Source of the DNA: CAMDPA01 sp964574325 | Lineage (GTDB): Bacteria; Pseudomonadota; Alphaproteobacteria; Rhizobiales; Hyphomicrobiaceae | Reading direction: 5' to 3' | DNA length: 64,000 bases | Assembly (NCBI GenBank): GCA_964574325.1 | Contig: CAZNMY010000021.1 | Span: forward strand, 1-64,000 | In this document: positions 40,673-47,966 of the stretch, piece after piece | How positions within the stretch are numbered: the stretch's first letter is position 1 | Layout: each line of letters opens with the position of its first letter | Notes under the pieces: generated by a model | What the model saw: the letters and a program-made list of their open reading frames with translations, nothing else | What the model was told of the DNA's origin: nothing | Databases searched by the model: none | Position numbers and translations under genes: made by a program

Positions 40673-41803
40673 GTGCATCGTGTTCTCCATGTCCTGCGCG
40701 CGCCCGTCGGTGGGCTGTTCCGTCATGTCCGGGACCTCATTCCCGCGCAGCGCGAGTTGGGATTGAAGGTCGGCATGGTGTGCGACAGCAACGCGGCAGA
40801 CGGACTTACGAGAGAGCGTCTGGCGGCGCTCGAGCCGCATCTCGATCTCGGGCTCCACCTCATTCCCATGCAGCGCGGCGTCGGTCTCGCCGATGCCAAC
40901 GCCTATCGTACGGTTCGCGATGTCGCGATCGAATGCGAGGCCGACATCCTGCATGGTCACGGCGCCAAGGGTGGCGCCTATGCGCGGCTCGCCTCGGCTG
41001 CCTTGCGCAAGGCGGGCAGGGACGTCGCGAGTTTCTATACCCCGCACGGCGGCAGCCTGAACTTCCCGCCGTCCACCATGAAGGGCAAGGTCTACATGGC
41101 GCTGGAGCGGCGGCTCGAGCGGATGACGGGCGGCGTTGTGTTCGAGAGCGCATGGTCGGAACGTGTCTACCGGCGGCAGGTGTGCGAGCCGGCGTGCGCG
41201 GTGCGGGTGGTGCCCAACGGGTTGCTGCCGAGCGATTTCGAGGAGCACGAGCCCGCCGACGATGCCGTCGATATCGTGTTCATCGGCGAGCTGCGTCATG
41301 CCAAGGGGATCGATCTTCTGCTGGAGGCGCTGGCGGCCGTGCGGCTGAGGCACGACGTCAAGGCGATCATCGTCGGCGATGGTCCGGATGCGGCGGTCTT
41401 GCGGGAAATGACCGAAGCGCTGGGGCTGGCGGGCGTCGTGTCGTTTCCCGGGGCGGTGCCGGCGCGCAAGGCGTTCAACACGGCGCGGATGCTGGTCATT
41501 CCGTCGCGGTGGGAAAGTTTCCCGTACATCGTTCTGGAGGCGGCAGCGGCGGGGATCCCGATGATCACGACCGACGTCGGCGGGATTCCCGAAATCGTAC
41601 ATGGGACGGATACCAAGCTCGTGCGGCCAGACGATGTTCCGTCTCTGGTAGATGCGATCAACGAGGCGCTGGCTGCTCCTGCAGAAGCTGTAGCGCGGGC
41701 GAAGCGATTGCGCGAGGCGGTGCAGAGCCGCTTCACCGTCGACCGGATGGCGCGCGACATCGCGGATCTTTACGAACGGGTCGCTCCGCCGCGGGCGGCT
41801 TAA
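40673..41803 (+). CDS. Glycosyltransferase family 4 (exopolysaccharide locus)
   Basis: A GT-B glycosyltransferase of about 376 residues. The N-terminal domain opens with HRVLHVLRAPVGGLFRHVRDL, the glycine-rich acceptor loop of GT4; the donor domain has FIGELRHAKGIDLLLEAL and the ESFPYIVLEAAAAGIPMITTDVGGIPE motif with the EX7E glutamates. It likely adds one sugar to the lipid-linked repeat unit in the cytoplasm. I use the GTG at 40673 (GAGGATCG upstream, natural N-terminus); a GTG at 40628 is possible. It follows the exporter gene by 76 bases. Confidence 0.85.
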   Translation: MHRVLHVLRAPVGGLFRHVRDLIPAQRELGLKVGMVCDSNAADGLTRERLAALEPHLDLGLHLIPMQRGVGLADANAYRTVRDVAIECEADILHGHGAKGGAYARLASAALRKAGRDVASFYTPHGGSLNFPPSTMKGKVYMALERRLERMTGGVVFESAWSERVYRRQVCEPACAVRVVPNGLLPSDFEEHEPADDAVDIVFIGELRHAKGIDLLLEALAAVRLRHDVKAIIVGDGPDAAVLREMTEALGLAGVVSFPGAVPARKAFNTARMLVIPSRWESFPYIVLEAAAAGIPMITTDVGGIPEIVHGTDTKLVRPDDVPSLVDAINEALAAPAEAVARAKRLREAVQSRFTVDRMARDIADLYERVAPPRAA

Positions 41804-41860
41804 GGTTTCGTTAGGGTTCCGCGAAGGCGCCGCCCCCCGATCTTCAGCATTCGTCAATCC

Positions 41861-41875
41861 TGGCACGCAGACTGC
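41861..41875 (+). promoter_or_regulatory. Candidate sigma-54 (-24/-12) promoter before the phosphotransferase gene
   Basis: TGGCACG-CAGA-CTGC keeps the exact GG-N10-GC spacing required by RpoN and matches the consensus TGGCACG-N4-TTGC with one mismatch. The start of transcription would be near 41887, leaving a ~43-base leader before the ATG at 41930. Confidence 0.5.
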
Positions 41876-41929
41876 TAGCGTTCGGTTCGATCCTGCGCCG
41901 CGAGGCGCCAACTCGAGAGCCGAACCGCA

Positions 41930-43420
41930 ATGCTTTCCGTCCACGCTGCTTCCTACATCGTGCCTGCTCCCGCCACCGCGCCGCGGCTGGCGGATGCCTC
42001 CGTCACCCGGTCCTCCCTGATCTCGCCCGTTGTGTTCGCCGGCGCGACGCGGCTGCTGGAAGGGGGTCTCGTCGCGGCTTGCGGGGTTGCCGTTGCTACC
42101 ATCTACGTCGGGGCCGATGCGTCGGGGGCGGCGCGGTATTGGGTGGCGTCGTCGGCTGCGGGCGCGCTCATGGTCGCGCTGCTGTCGTGGCTCAACCTCT
42201 ATTCCATCGGGGCGATGCTGAACCCGGTGCGCTCGCTCGTGCGGGTCTGCGCGGGGTGGTCAGCGGCTGCTGCGTCGGTTGCGGCTGTCGTGTTCTTCCT
42301 CAAGCTCGGAGACGAGTTCTCGCGGGTCTGGCTCGCCGCTTGGTTCTTATCCGGCGCTCTCGTGCTGACGATGAGCCGCCTTGTGATCGCAGCTCAGGCG
42401 CGGCGCTGGTCGCAGGCCGGCCGCCTCAATCGCCGCGCGGTGATCTACGGGAGCGGGCCTGCATGTGCGGCACTCGTCAAGGCGCTCGAGGCCGATCGCA
42501 ACACGGATATCCGGATCTGCGGCGTGTTCGACGATCGCGGCGACGAGCGTGCCGGCGACAACACGGGTGGCTATCCCAATCGGGGCCGGCTCGGCGATCT
42601 CATTGCATTCTCACGCTCGACGCGCGTCGATCTGGTGCTGCTGGCGCTGCCGATCTCGGCGGAGAACCGGTTGATGGGTCTGCTGGAGAAGCTCTGGGTG
42701 CTGCCGGTCGACATCCGGCTCGCGGCTTCGGCTTCACGGCTGCGGCTGGCGCGCAGCGCTTACGACTTCGTGGGCAACGTCGCGCTGGTGGCGCTCGCCG
42801 ACAAGCCGATCTCGGATTGGGGCATGGTGGCGAAGGCGGTGTTCGACAAGGTCGTCGCGGCACTGGCGCTGGTCGCGCTGTCGCCTGTCATGGCGCTGAC
42901 GGCGCTGGCGATCCGGCTCGACAGCAAGGGACCGGTGATCTTCCGGCAGAAGCGCTATGGCTTCAACAACGAGCTGATCGAGGTCTACAAGTTCCGCTCG
43001 ATGTACACCGATATGACGGACGTGACCGCGTCGAAGCTCGTCACCAAGGACGATCCGCGCGTGACAAAGGTCGGCCGCATCATACGCAAGACGAGTCTCG
43101 ACGAGTTGCCGCAGTTGTTGAACGTGCTCACGGGATCACTGTCGCTCGTCGGTCCGCGCCCGCACGCCGTCTCCGCAAAAGCTGCGGGGAAGCTCTACGA
43201 CGAGGCCGTCGACAGCTACTTCGCGCGTCACAAGGTGAAGCCCGGCATCACCGGCTGGGCGCAGATCAACGGCTGGCGCGGCGAGACGGATACGGAGGAA
43301 AAGCTCGTCAAGCGGATCGAGCACGACCTCGAGTACATCGAGAACTGGTCGCTGCTGCTCGATCTGTGGATCGTCCTGCGGACGCCGATGTCTCTGCTCA
43401 AGACGGAAAACGCGTATTGA
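41930..43420 (+). CDS. Undecaprenyl-phosphate sugar phosphotransferase (WcaJ/WbaP-like initiating enzyme)
   Basis: A 496-residue initiating enzyme that transfers a sugar-1-phosphate (commonly glucose or galactose) to undecaprenyl phosphate, starting repeat-unit synthesis. It has about four N-terminal membrane segments, a Rossmann-like CoA-binding_3 region (about 165-280: RRAVIYGSGPACAALVKAL), one more hydrophobic segment, and the C-terminal catalytic bacterial sugar transferase domain: QKRYGFNNELIEVYKFRSMY, RKTSLDELPQLLNVL and GSLSLVGPRPH, and a final KPGITGWAQINGWRGETDT. The ATG at 41930 lies downstream of a sigma-54-like promoter, suggesting separate control of polymer initiation. Confidence 0.92.
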   Translation: MLSVHAASYIVPAPATAPRLADASVTRSSLISPVVFAGATRLLEGGLVAACGVAVATIYVGADASGAARYWVASSAAGALMVALLSWLNLYSIGAMLNPVRSLVRVCAGWSAAAASVAAVVFFLKLGDEFSRVWLAAWFLSGALVLTMSRLVIAAQARRWSQAGRLNRRAVIYGSGPACAALVKALEADRNTDIRICGVFDDRGDERAGDNTGGYPNRGRLGDLIAFSRSTRVDLVLLALPISAENRLMGLLEKLWVLPVDIRLAASASRLRLARSAYDFVGNVALVALADKPISDWGMVAKAVFDKVVAALALVALSPVMALTALAIRLDSKGPVIFRQKRYGFNNELIEVYKFRSMYTDMTDVTASKLVTKDDPRVTKVGRIIRKTSLDELPQLLNVLTGSLSLVGPRPHAVSAKAAGKLYDEAVDSYFARHKVKPGITGWAQINGWRGETDTEEKLVKRIEHDLEYIENWSLLLDLWIVLRTPMSLLKTENAY

Positions 43421-43834
43421 GCGTGGGACTGCGCGAACTTCACTGCCATAGTTTTTGCGATTGCGTCACGCGCTGGGACCGCGCCCGCGCGGGTCGTTTC
43501 ATTCCGGTCGCATCGGTTGCTATGTGAGCAAGCAAGTCCGCTCGAATTGTCACGCACGGCTGGAGCGCGTTCAGCTCGATTTGGTTGATGATGCCAAATG
43601 GCACCGTAGGTTGGGTCAAGGCCACTGGCCGCGACCCAACATTCTCACGCAATGCCGCAGATGTTGGGTCGCCCCCGGCCCGCGCTACGCGCGCCCGGTG
43701 TTGACCCAACCTACGTAAGAGACGCGGAGCTCAAAGTGTAGGCTGCGGCACGCAAGCTGCATTGGAAGGTCTATCGCCGGCGATGTCCCCCGAGGGAACA
43801 GCCGGTTGGCACAATCGCCGCGAGAGACCTCGAC
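43421..43834. other. Intergenic stretch holding a palindromic repeat
   Basis: This 414-base gap within the polysaccharide locus has no gene that I can support. Bases 43605-43715 form a nested palindromic repeat. A TGGCAC-N8-GC sequence with GG-N10-GC spacing lies at 43807-43821, 14 bases before the next ATG; its -12 part (CCGC) is poor. Confidence 0.5.
43605..43715. repeat. Nested palindromic repeat with CGTAGGTTGGGTCAA ends
   Basis: The outer arms CGTAGGTTGGGTCAA (43605-43619) and TTGACCCAACCTACG (43701-43715) are a perfect 15-bp inverted repeat. Inside, GCGACCCAACAT (43631-43642) and ATGTTGGGTCGC (43661-43672) form a second perfect 12-bp pair. Each half is itself palindromic (TTGGGTC ... 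GACCCAA), so the element reads as two head-to-head units. Related 'GTAGGTTGGGT' repeats are dispersed in many bacterial genomes. Confidence 0.75.
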
Positions 43835-45178
43835 ATGCACGCCGCCGCCGCCCCCTTCAATGCCCCGATTTCGTCGGCCACCACGACCACCGCGAGCTTC
43901 GGCGCGGGGAGGCTCACGGTGCTGCAGCGCGTGGCGCTCGGGCTCGTGTGGATCGCGGTCGCTCTGGGTGCGGTCGTGTTCACGGAGCCCGCTCCCGTCG
44001 ACGTGCTGACGATGGGGCTCATCGTCGGCCTGCCGATCGTGGGCCTCGTCGCGGTGCCGTCGGCGTTGTGGCTGGTGTTCGGCGTTTGGGCGGTATGCGG
44101 CGCTGGCGCGTTGATCGGCTCGTCGTTCGCACCCGACCTCGGCCGTTCGGTCACGCACAGCGCGATCTCGCTCTATCTCTATGCCGCATTCTTCGTGTTC
44201 GCAGGCTTCGTCGCCAAGCGCCCCTACCAGCACATCAGGCTGATTCTCGATGCGTGGCTGTGGGCGGCATTCCTGGGTGCGGCTGCTGGCGTGATCGGCT
44301 ACTTCAACCTCGTCCCCGGAGCGTTCGAGCTGTTCACGCGCTACGGCCGCGCTACCGGCACGTTCAAGGACCCCAACGTGTTCGGACCGTTCCTCGTGCC
44401 GGCGCTGCTCTATGCTTTGCACAAGGTGCTGAACGAGCCGCTCCACCGCACGATCGTTCCGGGCGTGATGCTGCTGTTCCTGAGCTTCGCGCTCCTGCTG
44501 TCGTTCTCGCGCGGCGCCTGGTTCAATGCGGCGGTGGCGCTTGCGGTCTACATCTACGGTTCGCTGGTGTTCGCGCGCTCGAACCGGCAGCGCGTGAAGC
44601 TCGTCGTGCTCGGGGCGGTCGCGATGGCTTCGGCCGGCGTGGTGCTGGCGGCGGCAGCGCAGACCGAGGCGGTCGGCAGCTTGCTGTCCGATCGTGCGGC
44701 GCTGACGCAATCCTATGACGTGGGGCCGCAGGGCCGGTTCGGTGGCCAGGAGAAGGCGAAGGGGCTGATCCTCGGTAATCCGCTCGGGCTCGGTGCGCAG
44801 ACGTTCGCGCCCTACTACCATCACGAGGAGCCGCACAACGTCTACCTCAACATGTTCCTCAATGCGGGCTGGATCGGCGGCCTGCTGTTCGCCGCCAACG
44901 TCTGGCTGACGGCGCTGTTCGGATTGCGCCACGCGATGTTGCGAACCGCGACGCAGCCGCTGTTCCTGATCGCGTTCGGTGCGTTCCTGGGCAATGCCTT
45001 CGAAGGCTTCGTCATCGACCTCGACCACTGGCGGCACTTCTACCTGGAGATGGCGATCGTGTGGGGGCTGATGCTGGCCGATCGCGTCGAGATCGCAGGC
45101 GGCAGTGCGGCGCGGGCGATTGCATCTCGGGCCGGGCGGGTGCTGCGGGTCGCGGGGGCGCGCCCGGCGTTGGGCTGA
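43835..45178 (+). CDS. O-antigen ligase/polymerase family membrane protein (Wzy_C)
   Basis: A 447-residue protein with about 11 membrane segments and the Wzy_C/O-antigen ligase core: a loop with GRATGTFKDPNVFGPFLV-type sequence near 170-190, the SFSRGAWFN stretch near 230, and the large periplasmic loop with HHEEPHNVYLNMFLNAGW (near 330), whose His is the expected catalytic residue. In an exopolysaccharide locus it may be the Wzy polymerase or a ligase to a lipid or protein acceptor; sequence alone cannot tell these apart. No Wzx flippase gene is nearby. It ends 173 bases before the FkbM methyltransferase gene. Confidence 0.85.
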   Translation: MHAAAAPFNAPISSATTTTASFGAGRLTVLQRVALGLVWIAVALGAVVFTEPAPVDVLTMGLIVGLPIVGLVAVPSALWLVFGVWAVCGAGALIGSSFAPDLGRSVTHSAISLYLYAAFFVFAGFVAKRPYQHIRLILDAWLWAAFLGAAAGVIGYFNLVPGAFELFTRYGRATGTFKDPNVFGPFLVPALLYALHKVLNEPLHRTIVPGVMLLFLSFALLLSFSRGAWFNAAVALAVYIYGSLVFARSNRQRVKLVVLGAVAMASAGVVLAAAAQTEAVGSLLSDRAALTQSYDVGPQGRFGGQEKAKGLILGNPLGLGAQTFAPYYHHEEPHNVYLNMFLNAGWIGGLLFAANVWLTALFGLRHAMLRTATQPLFLIAFGAFLGNAFEGFVIDLDHWRHFYLEMAIVWGLMLADRVEIAGGSAARAIASRAGRVLRVAGARPALG

Positions 45179-45351
45179 TCGATCTGTTGGGCGTTCGGCC
45201 CACATTCAGGTTGGTACCTCGTGCCTGCCGCAATCCTGGGGCTTGGTCGGCACAGGGACTTTGCCCGAATCCGCTCGATTTTTCCTGGCCGCGGCGGACA
45301 TCCGACAGTATGGGTGTGCCGCCGCTTGCCGCTGAACCACCGGGGTGCCTG

Positions 45352-46134
45352 ATGACCGATACGACGCCATTGGCCGGGCGATTGGCCCGCCTGCGTGCAG
45401 ATCCAGAACTCGCCTCGCTGCGCCGGTCGATCGAGGTGTACTACGGCGATGCCCCGCGTGACGCCGCGATGGACAAGCTCTATGCGACATTGGTGCGGCC
45501 GGGCGGGCTCGCGTTCGACATCGGCAGCCACGTCGGCGACCGGATCGGCTCGTTCCGGCGGTGTGGTGCGCGGGTCGTGGCGCTCGAACCGCAGCCGCTT
45601 TGTGCCCGTGTGATCCGCGAGATCTACGCTGGCGATGCCGATGTGACGCTGGTCGAGGCTGCCTGTGGCCCCAAGCCCGGCAAGCTCACGCTGCACATCA
45701 ACTCTGCCAACCCGACCGTGACAACGGCCAGCACCGACTTCGTCAAGGCCGCTGATGGCGCTGGTGGGTGGGAAGGCCAGGTGTGGGATCAGGCGATCGA
45801 GGTGCCGGTGACAACGCTCGATGCGCTGATTGCGGCGCACGGCCGGCCGGATTTCGTGAAGATCGACGTGGAGGGTTTCGAGGGCGACGTGTTGGCGGGG
45901 CTGTCGAAGCCGCTGGCGTGCCTGTCGTTCGAGTTCACGACGATCCAGCGCGACGTGGCGTACCAGTGCCTCGACCGGCTGATGGAGATCGGGACATACG
46001 GCTTCGACATAGCGCTCGGCGAAAGCCAGAAGCTACACTTCGGCCGCTGGGTGTCCAAAGCCGAGATGGCCGAGCACATCCGCGCGCTGCCGCACGATGC
46101 CAATTCGGGGGACGTGTATGCGCGACTGGTCTAG
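45352..46134 (+). CDS. FkbM-family methyltransferase
   Basis: An S-adenosylmethionine-dependent methyltransferase of 260 residues. The Rossmann start FDIGSHVGDRIGSFRRCGA (about 54-72) binds SAM, VVALEPQP closes strand 2, and KIDVEGFEGDVLAGL (about 172-186) is the FkbM hallmark. FkbM proteins O-methylate sugars or polyketides; at the end of a polysaccharide locus, methylation of a sugar in the polymer is the natural reading. The start at 45352 is chosen for the domain limits; an ATG at 45310 is in frame but has no ribosome binding site. Confidence 0.82.
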   Translation: MTDTTPLAGRLARLRADPELASLRRSIEVYYGDAPRDAAMDKLYATLVRPGGLAFDIGSHVGDRIGSFRRCGARVVALEPQPLCARVIREIYAGDADVTLVEAACGPKPGKLTLHINSANPTVTTASTDFVKAADGAGGWEGQVWDQAIEVPVTTLDALIAAHGRPDFVKIDVEGFEGDVLAGLSKPLACLSFEFTTIQRDVAYQCLDRLMEIGTYGFDIALGESQKLHFGRWVSKAEMAEHIRALPHDANSGDVYARLV

Positions 46135-46162
46135 TTGCTGCGTAGAATAGATCGAGTGTGAC

Positions 46163-46191
46163 TTGTTCTTGGTACGCTAAAAGCGTAGTAT
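46163..46191 (+). promoter_or_regulatory. Promoter with palindromic operator before the HTH module
   Basis: TTGTTC (46163-46168) and TAGTAT (46186-46191) have the ideal 17-base spacing of a sigma-70 promoter. The spacer contains the perfect palindrome TACGCT-AAA-AGCGTA (46173-46187), which reaches into the -10 box. This layout is expected for an autoregulated operon. The first ATG follows at 46208. Confidence 0.6.
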
Positions 46192-46207
46192 CTAGATCGA
46201 ACAGAGA

Positions 46208-46549
46208 ATGATGCGGTGGCTGCCCGAACACATCGCTGCCGTCGATATCGAGCCGGGCATGTCAGAAGGCGACACGCTTACGATCCGTGTAGCCACGCCG
46301 GCTGGCGAGATTCGGATCATGGGCGATGTCGAACTTGATGGGCGCATCCTGCTGGTCCGCGGCGCCCATATCCAAGGGGCCCTTGGCGCAAACTCGATCG
46401 GAATTGCAAACCTGCGCGTGATCGCCGAAGTGGTCTTGGAAAGGATCGACTGCGATGAAGCAAGAGTTGAGGGCGCGGCTCGCACGACTGGGGCGAACCC
46501 CGGACATCGACCACGTGTCATCAGGTTCACCCGTCGATCTGGTGATTAG
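46208..46549 (+). CDS. Uncharacterised 113-residue protein, partner of an HTH regulator
   Basis: A small soluble protein without signal or membrane segments. The first ~75 residues look beta-rich (DTLTIRVATPAGEIRIMGDVEL), followed by a helix (IGIANLRVIAEVVLERIDCDEA) and a basic tail VEGAARTTGANPGHRPRVIRF. I do not know a characterised homologue; I have the impression that this tail motif recurs in similar gene pairs. Its 3' end overlaps the HTH gene by 95 bases in another frame. The position before an HTH gene behind an operator-bearing promoter recalls toxin-antitoxin order, with this protein in the toxin place, but there is no recognised nuclease motif. Confidence 0.65.
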   Translation: MMRWLPEHIAAVDIEPGMSEGDTLTIRVATPAGEIRIMGDVELDGRILLVRGAHIQGALGANSIGIANLRVIAEVVLERIDCDEARVEGAARTTGANPGHRPRVIRFTRRSGD

Positions 46550-46961
46550 GCCGTCGGGTAAGCATGCCATGATCCAGACGATCTCGGCCATTGAGGCGCT
46601 GGTGCGTCGCGGGGCAAGCGTTACCAAAGCCAAGCGCGCGGTTGAGGCGATGGTGGAGGTCGGCGAGGCGGTGGTGCATGCGCCGACCGTCGAGGACGCC
46701 GCCGTTCTGGCCGCTGAACTTGATGCGGCGGGCGTCGTCGGTAAACGACTGGCCTGCTCGCCAATCAATGTGAAGGCGGTTCGCGCTGCGCTTGGTTTGA
46801 CGCAGGAGCAGTTCGCCCTGCGCTTTGGGCTCGACATCGATGCTGTCCAGAACTGGGAGCAGGGCCGCTGCCAGCCCGATAAGGCCACGGCTAGCTATTT
46901 GCGCGCCATCGCCAAGCGCCCGCGCGAGGTTGCCGAGGCGCAAGAAGAGGAAATCGCATGA
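46455..46961 (+). CDS. Helix-turn-helix (XRE-type) regulator with N-terminal extension
   Basis: A 168-residue protein with a C-terminal HTH_3 domain (about 101-155: VKAVRAALGLTQEQFALRFGLDIDAVQNWEQGRCQPD). The first ~95 residues form a separate alpha/beta region (RRGASVTKAKRAVEAMVE..., PTVEDAAVLAAELDAAGV). A C-terminal HTH behind a partner-binding N-terminus is the order seen in HigA/MqsA-type antitoxins. The ATG at 46455 has AAAGGATCG upstream and lies inside the preceding gene; an ATG at 46569, just after the preceding stop, is an alternative that would remove part of the N-terminal domain. Its stop overlaps the next ATG (ATGA). Confidence 0.8.
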   Translation: MKQELRARLARLGRTPDIDHVSSGSPVDLVIRPSGKHAMIQTISAIEALVRRGASVTKAKRAVEAMVEVGEAVVHAPTVEDAAVLAAELDAAGVVGKRLACSPINVKAVRAALGLTQEQFALRFGLDIDAVQNWEQGRCQPDKATASYLRAIAKRPREVAEAQEEEIA

Positions 46962-47950
46962 GCTGCTTTCGTGGGTTTACGGTTTCCCTGGGATTGCTGC
47001 TCATGCAAGCCGCTCCGGTTGACGCAGCCTCCCTCGACGGTCTCGCGGTCGAGGTGACGAACAGGTCGGAGCCGGTGCTGTGCGCGGAGAAGGACAACGT
47101 CACGATCGCGCTTGCAGCACCGAATGTGCGCGCGTTCCGCATCGAGGCCGCGCATCCCGCCTACATCGGCATGATCCAGCGCGACAGCTTCGAGGCGGAC
47201 TGGACCGCCTGCGATATGAGCGCGGACCCCGTGCACAAGGTGCCGGTGCCGCCGCGCCGGCAGACGCTCTATGAGGAGATCGGGTTCTGGGTCGTCGGGC
47301 TGACGCTCGAGTCCTACTGGCGGCCTGCCACAGCAACTGTGCGTATCGGCGACCGCGTGGAGAAGAACATCCATTTGCTGCAGCTCTGGCAGATCCGTCC
47401 GATGGGCGGCGAGGAGGTGCTCGTCCTCTATCCGCAGGACGGGTATTGGCGCATTCGTCCGATGGCTCCCGCCGGCATGCCGCCGACGGCGTTCGGTTCG
47501 TCGTTTCTCGTCGGCCCTGTCGAGGACGAGGGCCGCCCGATCGTGCGCATCAAGGAGGTCGCGTTCGATCCGAAGGCCAAGAAGTTCACGCTTGCGTTCG
47601 AGCGCGGCGGCTCGGCGACGCTCGACATGGTGCGCACCGACAACCGCCTCAATGCGATCGACGTCGCCTACGACAAGCCGGTTGCCGGCCGTCCCTTCGC
47701 GATGCTGCGCTCGATGTACGTGACCGATTTCAACAACGACGTCGCGCGCATCGCGGTGCGCGAGAAGGGCGCCAAGGGCTGGCGGGAAGACAACATCATG
47801 CGCTTCGGCAAGGCCGTGGCGACGGATGTCTGGATGGGGCGCACGTCGGCGTCGCAGCACAACACGTCGTCGCCCGACATGGTGTTCAACAGCTTCTCGG
47901 ATACAGGCATGCCGAAGCGGCCGAAGTCGGAAACCCCGCGCGCGAAGTGA
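46958..47950 (+). CDS. Exported protein of unknown function, coupled to the HTH module
   Basis: A 330-residue protein with a signal peptide (SCFRGFTVSLGLLLMQAAPVDA). The mature part has Cys at about 42 and 85 that could form a disulfide, and blocks such as IEAAHPAYIGMIQRDSFEADW and LYPQDGYWRIRPMAPAGMPPTAFGSSF; no known domain is recognised. It resembles conserved hypothetical exported proteins of Rhizobiales. Its ATG overlaps the stop codon of the HTH gene (46958-46961), so it is translated with the regulator, which is odd for a simple toxin-antitoxin pair and hints at a role for all three genes at the envelope. Confidence 0.7.
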   Translation: MSCFRGFTVSLGLLLMQAAPVDAASLDGLAVEVTNRSEPVLCAEKDNVTIALAAPNVRAFRIEAAHPAYIGMIQRDSFEADWTACDMSADPVHKVPVPPRRQTLYEEIGFWVVGLTLESYWRPATATVRIGDRVEKNIHLLQLWQIRPMGGEEVLVLYPQDGYWRIRPMAPAGMPPTAFGSSFLVGPVEDEGRPIVRIKEVAFDPKAKKFTLAFERGGSATLDMVRTDNRLNAIDVAYDKPVAGRPFAMLRSMYVTDFNNDVARIAVREKGAKGWREDNIMRFGKAVATDVWMGRTSASQHNTSSPDMVFNSFSDTGMPKRPKSETPRAK

Positions 47951-47966
47951 GACGCGAAACGAGCCT

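Noticed and set aside
43685..45205. 506-codon minus-strand frame in the polysaccharide locus
   Set aside because: Antisense to the ligase gene with its membrane segments and catalytic loop; starts inside the palindromic repeat region at its 3' side and has no domain.
45214..45230. TGGCAC-like sequence in the ligase-FkbM gap (GGCACAGGGACTTTGC near 45249-45264)
   Set aside because: It looks like a sigma-54 promoter, but GG and GC are 12 bases apart rather than 10.
46208..46961. Naming the module a known toxin-antitoxin type (HigBA or MqsRA)
   Set aside because: The 113-residue protein shows no RelE/HigB or MqsR motif that I can recognise, and the third coupled gene is not part of those systems.
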